Origin: Ectorhizobium quercum
GTDB lineage: Bacteria; Pseudomonadota; Alphaproteobacteria; Rhizobiales; Rhizobiaceae
Direction: 5' to 3'
NCBI RefSeq assembly: GCF_026552795.1
Contig: NZ_JANFPI010000011.1
Coordinates: 1 to 64,000 of the forward strand
DNA: 64,000 nucleotides
Position 1 is the stretch's first letter. Each line of letters starts with the position of its first letter. The position numbers were made by a program, and so were the translations under genes. Positions 42,206 through 51,182 of this stretch are shown piece by piece. The notes below the pieces were generated by a model. It saw only the letters and a list, made by a program, of their open reading frames with translations, was not told where the DNA came from and searched no databases.

Positions 42206-44512
42206 ATGAGCTGTTGCGCGCCGGGCGTCGAGGGGGGGCTCGATCTGGAGCGGTCGGGGCAGGGCATGCCTTCGGCCGAGGAATTGCGGCTGTCGGCCCG
42301 CCCGGTGGGCGAGGGGCTTCTCCAGACCGATCTTTCCGTGCCCGGCGTTTATTGCGGCACCTGCATCACCACGCTGGAAGGCGCTCTCGGCCGGCTGCCG
42401 ATGGTCGAGCGCGCGCGCGTGAACCTGTCGTCCAAACGTGTCTCGGTCGTCTGGAAGGACAGCGTGGACGGACGGCCGAGCGACCCGACGGATATCGTCA
42501 GGCAGATCGCCTCGACCGGCTACGAGAGCCACCTGTTCTCGCTTGCCGCCGACAGCAGCGACGAGCAGCGCAACCAGTTGCTGCGGGCCGTGGCGGTCGC
42601 GGGCTTCGCGTCGGCCAACATCATGCTTCTGTCGGTGTCCGTGTGGTCCGGCGCCGAAGCGGCGACGCGCGACCTGTTCCACTGGATTTCGGCGGGCATC
42701 GCCGCGCCGGCCCTGGTCTATTCCGGCCGCTTCTTCTTCGTATCCGCCTGGCAGGCCCTTCGCCGCGGCCAGACGAACATGGACGTGCCGATTTCCATCG
42801 GCGTCTTCCTATCCTATTTCGTGTCGTTGTGGGAAACGCTGAACCATGCCCAGCACGCCTGGTTCGACGCCACGGTGATGCTGTTGTTCTTCCTGCTGAT
42901 CGGCCGCACGCTCGATCACATGATGCGCGACCGGGCGCGCTCCGCGATCACCGGGCTTGCCCGTCTTTCGCCGCGCGGCGCAATGGTGATCGGCGCCGAC
43001 GGCGCCCGCGAGTACCGGCCCGTCGAGGAAATCCGGCCGGGCGACCGGCTTTCCGTCGCCGCCGGGGACCGCATCGCCGTCGACGGCCGGGTGCTGGCTG
43101 GAGAAAGCGACATCGACGCCTCGGTGGTCAACGGCGAAAGCACGCCGGTTCACGTCATGGCGGGCGATGCCGTGCAGGCCGGCATGCTGAACCTGACGGG
43201 ATCGCTCACCGTCGAGGCGACCGCCGCCGCGCGGGATTCCTTCCTTGCCGAGATGATCGGCCTGATGGAAGCCGCCGAGGGCGGCCGCGCACGCTATCGC
43301 CGGATCGCAGACCGGGCTTCGCAATATTATGCGCCCGCCGTCCACCTGCTCGCCTTCCTTTCGTTCCTCGGCTGGGGTTTCCTCGGTGGCGACTGGAAGC
43401 ATGCCCTCCTGATCGCCGTCGCGGTTCTCATCATCACCTGCCCATGTGCGCTCGGCCTTGCCGTGCCGGTGGTGCAGGTCGTGGCGGCCGGGCGCCTGTT
43501 CCAGAACGGCATCATGGTGAAGGACGGTTCGGCGATGGAGCGGCTTTCCGAGATCGATTCCGTCTATTTCGACAAGACCGGCACGCTGACGCTGGGGCGC
43601 CCGCGCCTCGTCAACCGCGGCGAGGCGGGAGAGGCCGCACTTGCGATTGCGGCGGGGCTGGCGGGGCATTCGCGGCACCCGCTTTCGCAGGCGCTCTGCC
43701 GCACGGCCGACGGAGTTGTGCCTTCGTTCCCGAATGTCGAAGAAGTGCCCGGAGCCGGCGTGGAGGCCGTGACCGACGAGGGCGTTTACCGTCTGGGAAG
43801 CCGCCTTTTCGCGCTGGGCACGGTGGAGGCCGGCGGCGCAGGCGAGCAGGCGACGTCCGAAGTCGTGCTGTCCCTCGACGGGGCGGAACTGGCGACCTTC
43901 CGGTTCGAGGATGCGCTGCGTCCGGGAGCGGAACAGGTGGTGGCCGATCTTCAGGCGCAGGGCCTTTCGACCGGCATCCTTTCGGGCGACCGCGCGCCGG
44001 TCGTCGAGGCGCTGGCCGGCAGGCTCGGCGTTGCCGACTGGGCGGCAGCACTTTCGCCGCGCGACAAGGCCGCCCGGCTTGCCGCCGCCGGCGAGGCGGG
44101 CCGCAGGACGCTGATGGTGGGCGACGGGATCAATGACGCGCCGGCGCTGTCGTCGGCCCATGTTTCCATCGCGCCGGCCACCGCCGCCGATGTGGGGCGT
44201 CAGGCTGCCGATTTCGTGTTCCTTCACGAGGGGCTGGATGCGGTGCCGCTGGCGCTCGAGGTTTCACGCAAGGCCGGCCGGCTCATCCGCCAGAATTTCA
44301 TCCTCGCCATCGGCTACAACGTCATCGCCGTGCCGATCGCCATTCTCGGCTATGCCACGCCGCTGATCGCCGCGCTCGCCATGTCGTCGTCGTCGGTGAT
44401 CGTCGTGGTCAACGCCCTGCGCCTCAACCGGATCGCGCGCGTCGCGCCGCCGGAGCGGCCGTCCGTGCCGGAGACCGGGGCCGTGGGGCAGGGAGCCCGT
44501 TTCGCATCATGA
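42206..44512 (+). CDS. ccoI: Copper-transporting P1B-type ATPase (CcoI/FixI)
   Basis: 768 residues. Starts MSCCAPG, typical of FixI. An HMA-type domain has GVYCGTCITTLEGAL (Cys-Gly-Thr-Cys in place of the common GMTCxxC). Membrane copper site CPCALGLAVP at about 412, phosphorylation motif DKTGTLT at about 455, ATP-binding HP (SRHPLSQAL) and hinge GDGINDAPAL follow. Exports copper to the periplasm for the CcoN CuB site. Begins two bases after ccoH and overlaps ccoS (ATGA). Confidence 0.97.
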   Translation: MSCCAPGVEGGLDLERSGQGMPSAEELRLSARPVGEGLLQTDLSVPGVYCGTCITTLEGALGRLPMVERARVNLSSKRVSVVWKDSVDGRPSDPTDIVRQIASTGYESHLFSLAADSSDEQRNQLLRAVAVAGFASANIMLLSVSVWSGAEAATRDLFHWISAGIAAPALVYSGRFFFVSAWQALRRGQTNMDVPISIGVFLSYFVSLWETLNHAQHAWFDATVMLLFFLLIGRTLDHMMRDRARSAITGLARLSPRGAMVIGADGAREYRPVEEIRPGDRLSVAAGDRIAVDGRVLAGESDIDASVVNGESTPVHVMAGDAVQAGMLNLTGSLTVEATAAARDSFLAEMIGLMEAAEGGRARYRRIADRASQYYAPAVHLLAFLSFLGWGFLGGDWKHALLIAVAVLIITCPCALGLAVPVVQVVAAGRLFQNGIMVKDGSAMERLSEIDSVYFDKTGTLTLGRPRLVNRGEAGEAALAIAAGLAGHSRHPLSQALCRTADGVVPSFPNVEEVPGAGVEAVTDEGVYRLGSRLFALGTVEAGGAGEQATSEVVLSLDGAELATFRFEDALRPGAEQVVADLQAQGLSTGILSGDRAPVVEALAGRLGVADWAAALSPRDKAARLAAAGEAGRRTLMVGDGINDAPALSSAHVSIAPATAADVGRQAADFVFLHEGLDAVPLALEVSRKAGRLIRQNFILAIGYNVIAVPIAILGYATPLIAALAMSSSSVIVVVNALRLNRIARVAPPERPSVPETGAVGQGARFAS

Positions 44513-44664
44513 GCATCCTCGTCTATCTCATCCCCATTGCCCTGTTTCTCGGCGGGCTCGGCCTTGCCGCCTTCCTCTGGTCGCTGAAGAGCGGCCAATA
44601 CGAGGATCTCGACGGGGCGGCCTGGCGGGCCATCGACGACAGCGACGACAAGCCGGTTGCCTGA
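44509..44664 (+). CDS. ccoS: Cbb3 oxidase maturation protein CcoS/FixS
   Basis: 51 residues: one TM (MSILVYLIPIALFLGGLGL) then AAFLWSLKSGQYEDLDGAAW, the family's diagnostic FxWxxxxxQYxDxxxxA pattern. Needed for haem and copper insertion into CcoN. ATGA overlap with ccoI. Too short for many length cut-offs. Confidence 0.95.
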   Translation: MSILVYLIPIALFLGGLGLAAFLWSLKSGQYEDLDGAAWRAIDDSDDKPVA

Positions 44665-44748
44665 CAAGCGGGGCCGATCGCGGCTTGCCGTCCGGCCAAT
44701 TGAGTGCCACATATCTCCGACACTGACAGGTATCGAAGGAGTCGTTCA

Positions 44749-46179
44749 ATGGCACAGGCGGAAATCGGATTGATCGGACTTGGGGTGATGGGGGCCAATC
44801 TGGCGCTCAACATCGCGGAAAAAGGCCATCGCGTCGCTGTCTTCAACCGGACGCCGGACAAGACGAGGCACTTCTTCGAGACGGCGGGAGACCTGGCCGA
44901 ACGCATCGTCCCGTGCGAGACCATCGAGGCATTCGTGGCTGCCATCCGGCCGCCGCGCCCGGTCATCATCATGATCAAGGCCGGGGATCCCGTCGACCAG
45001 CAGATGGCGGCGCTGATGCCGCATCTGTCGGCCGGGGATATCATGATCGACGCTGGCAACGCCAATTTCCGCGATACGCGAGCCCGCTTCCAGCGGCTGG
45101 AAGGCTCGGGCCTGACCTTCATCGGCATGGGCGTCTCGGGGGGCGAGGAAGGCGCGCGCCACGGCCCGTCCATCATGGTCGGCGGTACGCCCGAATCCTA
45201 TGCGCGGGTCGAGAAGGTGCTGACCTCCATCGCCGCCCGGTTCGACGACGAACCCTGCTGCGCATGGCTCGGCAGCGATGGGGCGGGACATTTCGTCAAG
45301 ACGATCCACAACGGCATCGAATATGCCGACATGCAGATGATCGCCGAAATCTACGGCATCCTGCGCGACGGCCTCGGCAAGTCGGCCACGGAGATCGGCG
45401 ATATCTTCGTCGACTGGAACAAGGGCCGCCTCAACTCCTACCTGATCGAGATTACCGGCACGGTTCTCGCCGCCGCGGATCCGCTGACCGGAAAGCCGAT
45501 GGTCGACGTCATTCTCGACAAGGCCGGCCAGAAGGGCACCGGCAAATGGTCGGTCATCGAAGCGCAGGAAATGGGCGTGCCGGCCACCGCCATCGAGGCG
45601 GCGGTCGCTGCACGCAGCCTCTCCGCGCTCAAGGCCGAGCGCGAGCGGGCCGAAGCCCTGTTCGGGGTCGAGACGGCGGCCTTCCCGACCGCCTTCGGGC
45701 CCGAACTGCTCAAGGATCTGGAACTGGCCCTGTTCGCCGCCAAGATCGGCGCCTATGCGCAGGGTTTTGCCGTGATGGCGGAAGCGTCGCGGGAATACGG
45801 CTGGTCGCTGCCGATGCCGGTGATCGCCAAGATCTGGCGTGCCGGCTGCATCATCCGCTCGCAGTTCCTCGATGAAATCACCACCGCGTTCACCGCCGCC
45901 CCGGATTCGGCCAACCTCATCCTGACGCCGGCCTTCTCGGCGATGGTCAGGGAAACGCTGCCGTCACTGCGCCGCATCGTGTCGGCGGCGGCGGCAAGCG
46001 GCCTGCCGGTTCCGGCACTGGCGTCGGCGCTCGCCTGGTTCGAGGCCTACAAGCGGGCTCGCGGCACGGCTAACCTTATCCAGGCGCAGCGCGATTTCTT
46101 CGGTGCGCACGGCTTCGAGCGCGTCGACGGCATCGACCGCCCGCACGGTCCCTGGGGCAGCGGCGCCGCCCAGCAGTAA
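44749..46179 (+). CDS. gnd: 6-phosphogluconate dehydrogenase (decarboxylating), NADP+
   Basis: 476 residues, the long dimeric form. Rossmann motif IGLIGLGVMGANLALNIAEK with NRTP (Arg after beta2 favours NADP). Active-site and family blocks: GMGVSGGEEGARHGPSIMVGG, HFVKTIHNGIEYADMQMIAE (catalytic Lys and Asn), KGTGKWSV, and IKIWRAGCIIRS-like AKIWRAGCIIRSQFL. Converts 6-phosphogluconate to ribulose 5-phosphate. ATG at 44749 follows GAAGGAGTCG. Convergent with the LacI gene. Confidence 0.97.
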   Translation: MAQAEIGLIGLGVMGANLALNIAEKGHRVAVFNRTPDKTRHFFETAGDLAERIVPCETIEAFVAAIRPPRPVIIMIKAGDPVDQQMAALMPHLSAGDIMIDAGNANFRDTRARFQRLEGSGLTFIGMGVSGGEEGARHGPSIMVGGTPESYARVEKVLTSIAARFDDEPCCAWLGSDGAGHFVKTIHNGIEYADMQMIAEIYGILRDGLGKSATEIGDIFVDWNKGRLNSYLIEITGTVLAAADPLTGKPMVDVILDKAGQKGTGKWSVIEAQEMGVPATAIEAAVAARSLSALKAERERAEALFGVETAAFPTAFGPELLKDLELALFAAKIGAYAQGFAVMAEASREYGWSLPMPVIAKIWRAGCIIRSQFLDEITTAFTAAPDSANLILTPAFSAMVRETLPSLRRIVSAAAASGLPVPALASALAWFEAYKRARGTANLIQAQRDFFGAHGFERVDGIDRPHGPWGSGAAQQ

Positions 46180-46195
46180 CTTTCCGGCTTGCGGA

Positions 46196-47236
46196 TCACT
46201 CGCCCGCCGCGTCCCAGCGCGGCGGGTGAAGGCTGTGCAGGGTTTCTGGCGCCGCCCCGTCTATGGCAGCCAGAAGCAAAGACGCCAGTTCGCGGCCGCA
46301 GTCGCGAATATCCTCGTTGACCGCGATGACCTGCGGTTCCAGCCAGTGCAGGGCGTTGAGCGGCTGCTTGCAGATGAGGTCTATGTCCTCGCCGATCTTC
46401 AGTCGCTGATGGCGAACGGCCGACAGGACGGCGATGGCGCCGTTGCCGAACACGGTGACGATGCCGTCGGGCGGGTCGGCGGACCGGAGCAGGTCGAGCA
46501 GTTCCCGACGGGTTTCGGCGATATCCGAGTCGGTCGTCACCGCCAGCGGCACTTCCACGCAATCGGCATCCGAAAGCGCCTTGCTCATGCCGGAGCGGAT
46601 ATGCGCATGGCAGGTCAGGTTGTCCGGTGGCTGGAGAACGGCGATCCTGCGGCGCCCGCGGGATTTCAGCCGCCCGATGGCCTCGACGATGAAGCGTTCG
46701 TTGTCGAAATCGTGCCAGGCATGGGGCGTGTCGATCTCTGTACGCCCGTGCGTGACGAAGGGAATGCCGTGATGCAGCATCATGCGCACGCGCGGATCGT
46801 CCGGCTCCGTGCGCGAGATGATGACGCCGTCCGCGGAGCCGGTCTCGATGATGTAGCGGATCGGCGCGAGGGGATCGCCGCTGATGAAATGCGGGGTCAT
46901 GATGAGATGATACGGCGTGCCCGACAGGACTTCGGAAAGCCCGTACAGGAGGTGGGAGGCGAAGCCCATCACTTCCTCGTCGACGCTCAGCACCAGTGCC
47001 ACGACATTGGTCTTGCCGGTGCGCAGGCGGACGCCGGCACGATTCGGACGATACCCCAGCCGTAGTGCGACATCGCGCACGCGCTGCTTGGTGTCCGCGC
47101 CAATATCCGGCGCATCCTTCAATGCGCGCGACACCGTCGTTATTCCGAGGCCGGTTTCCTCGGCAATCGTTTTCAGCGTGGGACGCCGCCGGTCCGGACG
47201 GACGGCCGCATTTTTCCTGGTATTCTTGAAATCCAT
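46196..47236 (-). CDS. LacI-family transcriptional regulator
   Basis: 346 residues. The N-terminal HTH is RPTLKTIAEETGLGITTVSRAL with hinge RVRDVALRLGYRPNRAGVRLRTGKT. The periplasmic-binding-like effector domain follows (VALVLSVDEEVMGF, DGVIISRTEPDDPR). Likely senses a sugar; which one is not clear. The gene upstream on the same side of the map is unrelated. Start 47236 is preceded by a weak GAGGG; MMTGIEG at 47269 or 47284 are alternatives. Confidence 0.92.
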   Translation of the reverse strand: MDFKNTRKNAAVRPDRRRPTLKTIAEETGLGITTVSRALKDAPDIGADTKQRVRDVALRLGYRPNRAGVRLRTGKTNVVALVLSVDEEVMGFASHLLYGLSEVLSGTPYHLIMTPHFISGDPLAPIRYIIETGSADGVIISRTEPDDPRVRMMLHHGIPFVTHGRTEIDTPHAWHDFDNERFIVEAIGRLKSRGRRRIAVLQPPDNLTCHAHIRSGMSKALSDADCVEVPLAVTTDSDIAETRRELLDLLRSADPPDGIVTVFGNGAIAVLSAVRHQRLKIGEDIDLICKQPLNALHWLEPQVIAVNEDIRDCGRELASLLLAAIDGAAPETLHSLHPPRWDAAGE

Positions 47237-47408
47237 CAAGATCTGATTGCCCTCGATACCCGTCATCATATTGGCATTCGGCAATCTGGCAAGGGCGGAA
47301 ACTATGCTTCCGCACCTTGCCGCCTTACTTATTTGTAATACTTGTTTTCATCCTGCATTCATACGGCGACGCCTAGTTTCGCGGCATCGAAACGCAAGGA
47401 GAATCGCC

Positions 47409-47735
47409 ATGAAAAAAGTCCTCGCCGTGCTTCTGGGCACCTTCGTCATCGCCGCACCGCTGGCCGAAGCGCAGGCCCAGTCGCACCGCAACGAGCCGCC
47501 GCGCAAGGAATGGCGCGACGACCGCCGCCAGCCGGCTCCGAAGAAGCCGGTCGTCCGCTCCTGGAAGCGCGGCGAGACGCTGCGGTCCGGTGTCGCCCGC
47601 CATCGTCTCGACCCGCGGGAGGTTCGCCGCTACCGTCTGCCCGAGCCGCGCCGCGGCCAGATGTGGGTGCAGGTCGGCGGCCAGTTCCTGCTGCTCAACA
47701 CGAACGGTTTCATCGTCTCCATCGCGGCCCGCTAA
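47409..47735 (+). CDS. RcnB-like small exported protein
   Basis: 108 residues. Signal peptide (MKKVLAVLLGTFVIAAPLAE, AQAQ), then an Arg/Pro-rich linker (PPRKEWRDDRRQPAPKKP) and the RcnB-type end: PEPRRGQMWVQVGGQFLLLN, then GFIVSI. The family includes the periplasmic Ni/Co homeostasis protein RcnB, but many copies have unknown roles. ATG follows CAAGGAGAATCGCC. Divergent from the LacI gene. Confidence 0.85.
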   Translation: MKKVLAVLLGTFVIAAPLAEAQAQSHRNEPPRKEWRDDRRQPAPKKPVVRSWKRGETLRSGVARHRLDPREVRRYRLPEPRRGQMWVQVGGQFLLLNTNGFIVSIAAR

Positions 47736-47810
47736 ATCCGGCCATTCGCAGCGACGGGCGGGGTGGGATGTTTCTGTTTCTTCAAGCCTACAAAAGGTCC
47801 ATCGCTCTCT

Positions 47811-47898
47811 TTCGTCACCCTCGGGCTTGACCCGAGGGTCCATGCAGCGGTTGCGGCGTGGATGGTCGGGGCTGGCCCGACCATGACGAAAAAGAGGA
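47811..47898 (+). repeat. RIME-like palindromic repeat, copy 4
   Basis: TTCGTCACCCTCGGGCTTGA with CCCGAGGGTCCATG, a GCGGTTGCGGCGTGGATG joint, and GGTCGGGGCTGGCCCGACC, closing CATGACGAAA. Very close to copy 3 in layout. It lies between the RcnB-like gene and znuA. Confidence 0.75.
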
Positions 47899-47965
47899 GG
47901 GTGCCAATACCAATACACACTGAAGAGGCGGGATTATCCCGCCTCTTTCGGTTTGGCGGGGCGGT

Positions 47966-48970
47966 TCATTCTCCGCCGAGGCACTCGGTCAGCACCGCCG
48001 CGTTCTGGCGCATCAGGTCGAAATAGAGTTCGGGGCCGGCGGGCAGGGCGCCGCCTTCGGGGTTCAGTTCGCCGGCTTTCGCCGGCGTGCCTTCGACCAG
48101 CGTCGTCACGATTTTCGGCTCGAAGGACGGTTCGGAGAACACGCAGGTCGCGCCGAGGGCGACGATCTTTTCGCGAATATCCCTGATGCGCGCCGCGCCC
48201 GGCATCAGTTCCGGATTGACGGTGATCGATCCGGCGACCGTCAGGTCGTAATGATGTTCCATGTACTGGAAGGCGTCGTGGAAGACGACGAACGGCTTGT
48301 CCCTGACCGGTGCGAGCGTTTCGGCAAGCTCCTTGTCGAGGGCGGCGAGACGCTCGTCCAGTTCCGTGCCGTTGCGTTCGTAGGCCGCGGCATTGGCCGG
48401 ATCGGCCTCGGCCAGCGTCCTTACGATTTCCCGGGTCATGGCGCGGGCATTTTCCGGATCGAGCCAGAGGTGCATGTCCTTGCCGCCATGCGCGTGGTCG
48501 TGATCATCGTTGTCGTCGTGACCGGCCTCCTCGCCGTGATCGTGATCGTGGCTTTCGCCGGCATGGTCGTGATGCTCGCCTTCCTCTGCGTCATGCACAT
48601 GCTTTTCGAAGGTGCCGCCCTCGCGCAGGTCGAGCAGGCTCACGCCCGGCGCTTCCGAGAGTTCGACCGATTTGGCGCCGGAGGCCAGCGCGTGCAGCGG
48701 TTTTTCGAGGAAACGCTCGAAATCCGGGCCGATCCAGAACACCACGTCGGCCTTTTCCATGAGGGCGGCATTCGAGGGCTTCATCGTATAGGTATGCGGC
48801 GAAGCATTGGTGTCGATCAGAAGTTCCGGCTCAGCGACGCCCTGCATGACACCGGCCACGAGGGAGTGGAGCGGCTTGAACGAGGCGATCACCGCGGGTG
48901 GCTCGGCGGCATGAGCTGCACCGGCCGAAAGAAGGACGGCGCCGGCAAGAAGGCGGAGCGGGATTTTCAT
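47966..48970 (-). CDS. znuA: High-affinity zinc-binding protein ZnuA
   Basis: 334 residues, exported (signal peptide MKIPLRLLAGAVLLSAGAAH, then A-AEPP). Cluster A-I metal-binding protein: His ligands in SFKPLHSLV, ASPHTYTMKPS and VFHDAFQYMEHHY, with EPSFEPK near the C-terminus. A His/Asp-rich loop lies between residues about 118 and 160, typical of ZnuA and thought to hold extra zinc. Divergent from znuCB-zur with Zur-like dyads between. Hands zinc to ZnuBC. Confidence 0.96.
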   Translation of the reverse strand: MKIPLRLLAGAVLLSAGAAHAAEPPAVIASFKPLHSLVAGVMQGVAEPELLIDTNASPHTYTMKPSNAALMEKADVVFWIGPDFERFLEKPLHALASGAKSVELSEAPGVSLLDLREGGTFEKHVHDAEEGEHHDHAGESHDHDHGEEAGHDDNDDHDHAHGGKDMHLWLDPENARAMTREIVRTLAEADPANAAAYERNGTELDERLAALDKELAETLAPVRDKPFVVFHDAFQYMEHHYDLTVAGSITVNPELMPGAARIRDIREKIVALGATCVFSEPSFEPKIVTTLVEGTPAKAGELNPEGGALPAGPELYFDLMRQNAAVLTECLGGE

Positions 48971-48992
48971 GGCGTTCTCCATTGCATCAATC

Positions 48993-49007
48993 TGTAATGT
49001 TATTACA
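48993..49007. promoter_or_regulatory. Zur-type dyad 1
   Basis: TGTAATGTTATTACA is a perfect palindrome (6-bp arms, 3-base centre), 23 bp upstream of znuA. Form and place fit an alphaproteobacterial Zur box. Confidence 0.75.
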
Positions 49008-49014
49008 TATGTTG

Positions 49015-49029
49015 CGTTATGCTATAACG
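49015..49029. promoter_or_regulatory. Zur-type dyad 2
   Basis: CGTTATGCTATAACG is a perfect palindrome, 14 bp upstream of znuC. Together with dyad 1, centred 22 bp away (two helical turns), it could control both divergent zinc operons. Confidence 0.75.
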
Positions 49030-49043
49030 TGTGCGATAGCGGG

Positions 49044-49940
49044 ATGCAACAGTTCCGGATGAAGATGATGCGAGAAGTTTCCGACAGGACGCCGGGTGGC
49101 GAGACGCTGGTCACGCTCAAGGGGGCGGGCGTCAATCGCGGCGGTCGCTGGCTGGTGCGGGGCGTCGATTTTTCGGTGCGGCGCGGTGAGATCGTCACGC
49201 TGATCGGGCCGAACGGATCGGGCAAGTCGACCAGCGCCAAGATGGCGATCGGCGTCGTCAGGCCGGACGAGGGGGCTGTGGCGCGCGTTCCGGGCCTGAA
49301 GGTGGGCTATGTGCCGCAGAAGCTGAGCATAGACTGGACGCTTCCTCTGACCGTTCGCCGCCTGATGACCCTGACAGGGCCGCTGCCGGAGCGCGAGATC
49401 GCTGCGGCGCTCGATGCGACCGGCATCCGCCATATGGAGAAGGCCGAGGTCCAGACCCTGTCCGGCGGCGAGTTCCAGCGGGCGCTGATGGCGCGGGCGA
49501 TTGCCCGCAAGCCCGATCTTCTGGTGCTCGACGAGCCGGTGCAGGGCGTCGATTTTTCCGGGGAGATCGCCCTTTACGAACTGATCCGCAAGATCAGGGC
49601 GGAGCAGGGCTGCGGCATTCTGCTCATCTCGCACGATCTGCATGTGGTGATGGCCGAAACCGATACGGTGATCTGCCTGAACGGCCATGTCTGCTGCCGC
49701 GGCACGCCGCATGCCGTCAGCGCCAGCGAGGAATATCTGAGGCTGTTCGGCCCGACAGCCGCCCGGGCGCTGGCCGTCTACAGCCACAACCACGACCATG
49801 TGCATCTGCCCGACGGGCGTGTGCAGCATGCCGATGGCTCTATCACCGAACATTGCCATCCGGACGACGGGCATCACCACGACCATGATCATGAGCCGCA
49901 TCGCGATCATGCCCATACCGGGGAGGATCGCCATGCTTGA
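49044..49940 (+). CDS. znuC: Zinc ABC transporter ATPase ZnuC
   Basis: 298 residues. Walker A GPNGSGKST, signature LSGGEFQRALMARA, Walker B LLVLDEPVQGVD, H-loop LLISHDLH. The C-terminal 55 residues are His/Asp-rich (HNHDHVHLPDGRVQHADG, then HPDDGHHHDHDHEPHRDHAH), a likely zinc sensor or store. Several in-frame ATGs (49044, 49059, 49065, 49068) are possible starts and the ribosome sites are weak. Stop overlaps znuB by eight bases. Confidence 0.93.
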   Translation: MQQFRMKMMREVSDRTPGGETLVTLKGAGVNRGGRWLVRGVDFSVRRGEIVTLIGPNGSGKSTSAKMAIGVVRPDEGAVARVPGLKVGYVPQKLSIDWTLPLTVRRLMTLTGPLPEREIAAALDATGIRHMEKAEVQTLSGGEFQRALMARAIARKPDLLVLDEPVQGVDFSGEIALYELIRKIRAEQGCGILLISHDLHVVMAETDTVICLNGHVCCRGTPHAVSASEEYLRLFGPTAARALAVYSHNHDHVHLPDGRVQHADGSITEHCHPDDGHHHDHDHEPHRDHAHTGEDRHA

Positions 49941-50745
49941 CGATTTTTTCGTGCGGTCGCTGATCGCCGGGGTCGGGGTGGCGGTGATCGCCGGGCCGCT
50001 CGGCTCCTTCATCGTCTGGCGGCGCATGGCCTATTTCGGCGATACGATGGCGCATTCGGCCCTTCTCGGCGTGGCCATATCGCTTCTGATGAAACTCGAC
50101 CTGACGCTCAGCGTCTTTGCCGTCGCGGCGCTGGTCTCGGTGTTCCTGCTCGTGCTGCAAAGACGGCAGGCGCTTTCGGCGGACGCCTTGCTCGGCATTC
50201 TCTCCCATTCGACGCTTGCCATCGGTCTCGTGCTCGTCGCCTTCATGTACTGGGTGCGCATCGACCTGACGTCCTATCTCTTCGGGGATATTCTGGCCGT
50301 GACCAGACATGACATCGCGCTGATCTGGGGCGGCGGCGTGCTGGCGCTCGCCGTTCTCGTGGCGATCTGGCGGCCGTTGCTCGCCTCGACGGTCAATCAT
50401 GAACTGGCGGAGGCGGAAGGGCTGAACCCGGCCCGCGCGCGGCTCATCCTGATGCTTCTGATGGCGCTGGTGATCGCCATTGCCATGAAGGTCATCGGCA
50501 TTCTGCTGATCACCTCGCTGCTGATCATTCCGGCGGCCACGGCCCGGCGCTATGCCTCGACGCCGGAGGCGATGGCCGTCTATGCGGCGCTGATCGGGGC
50601 AGTGGCGGTGATTGCGGGCTTGTTCGGCTCTCTGAGGTACGATACGCCGTCGGGGCCGTCCATCGTGGTGGCTGCGCTCATCCTGTTTCTCGCCAGCCTG
50701 CTGCCCCTGCCTTTCGCAAGGGGGCGAAAAGGAGAACTCTCATGA
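49933..50745 (+). CDS. znuB: Zinc ABC transporter permease ZnuB
   Basis: 270 residues, about eight TM helices of the ABC-3 permease family. Landmarks are GPLGSFIVWRRMAYFGDTMAHSALLGVA, where the amphipathic loop contacts ZnuC (shown in part as MAYFGDTMAHSALLG), ALLGILSHSTLAIGL-like DALLGILSHSTLAIGLV, and LLITSLLIIPAATARR. Begins inside znuC and overlaps zur (ATGA). Confidence 0.95.
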   Translation: MLDDFFVRSLIAGVGVAVIAGPLGSFIVWRRMAYFGDTMAHSALLGVAISLLMKLDLTLSVFAVAALVSVFLLVLQRRQALSADALLGILSHSTLAIGLVLVAFMYWVRIDLTSYLFGDILAVTRHDIALIWGGGVLALAVLVAIWRPLLASTVNHELAEAEGLNPARARLILMLLMALVIAIAMKVIGILLITSLLIIPAATARRYASTPEAMAVYAALIGAVAVIAGLFGSLRYDTPSGPSIVVAALILFLASLLPLPFARGRKGELS

Positions 50746-51143
50746 CGGTTCAGCCGCAACTCACCAAGAATCAGGATCTCGTTTTTGGCGTGCTGAAGCG
50801 GTCGGAGGGGCCCCTGAGCGCCTATGTGATCCTCGACCGGCTGCGCGATCATGGTTTCCGCGCGCCGTTGCAGGTCTATCGCGCGTTGGACAAGCTGCTC
50901 GAAAAAGGGCTGGTGCATCGCCTGGAAAGCCTGAACGCCTTTGTCGCCTGCGCGCATTCGGGCGAAAGCTGCTGCGATCACGGCATTGTGGCGTTCGCGA
51001 TCTGCAATGCGTGTGGCCATGTCATGGAGTTTCACGATCACGCCGTCGATCACCGTCTCGGCGACTGGACGCGCACCCACGGTTTCAAGGCCGAGAAGAC
51101 GACGATCGAAATCCGCGGCCTTTGCGCGGCCTGCGCGGCCTGA
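50742..51143 (+). CDS. zur: Zinc uptake regulator Zur (Fur family)
   Basis: 133 residues. N-terminal winged helix (LSAYVILDRLRDHGFRAPLQ, VYRALDKLLEKGLVHRLES). Metal sites: CAHSGESCCDHG, ICNACGH, FHDHAVDHR, and the last pair LCAACAA, giving the structural CxxC zinc site and regulatory His/Cys ligands. With zinc bound it represses znuA and znuCB-zur; the dyads at 48993 and 49015 are likely targets. ATGA overlap with znuB shows co-translation. Confidence 0.95.
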   Translation: MTVQPQLTKNQDLVFGVLKRSEGPLSAYVILDRLRDHGFRAPLQVYRALDKLLEKGLVHRLESLNAFVACAHSGESCCDHGIVAFAICNACGHVMEFHDHAVDHRLGDWTRTHGFKAEKTTIEIRGLCAACAA

Positions 51144-51182
51144 CACCGGCGCGCCGACGAGGGACCACGCCGGTTTGCGCGT

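Noticed and set aside
42145..44136. 663-codon frame overlapping ccoI on the same strand
   Set aside because: Out-of-frame Arg/Gly-rich translation of ccoI, whose own frame has all P-type ATPase motifs.
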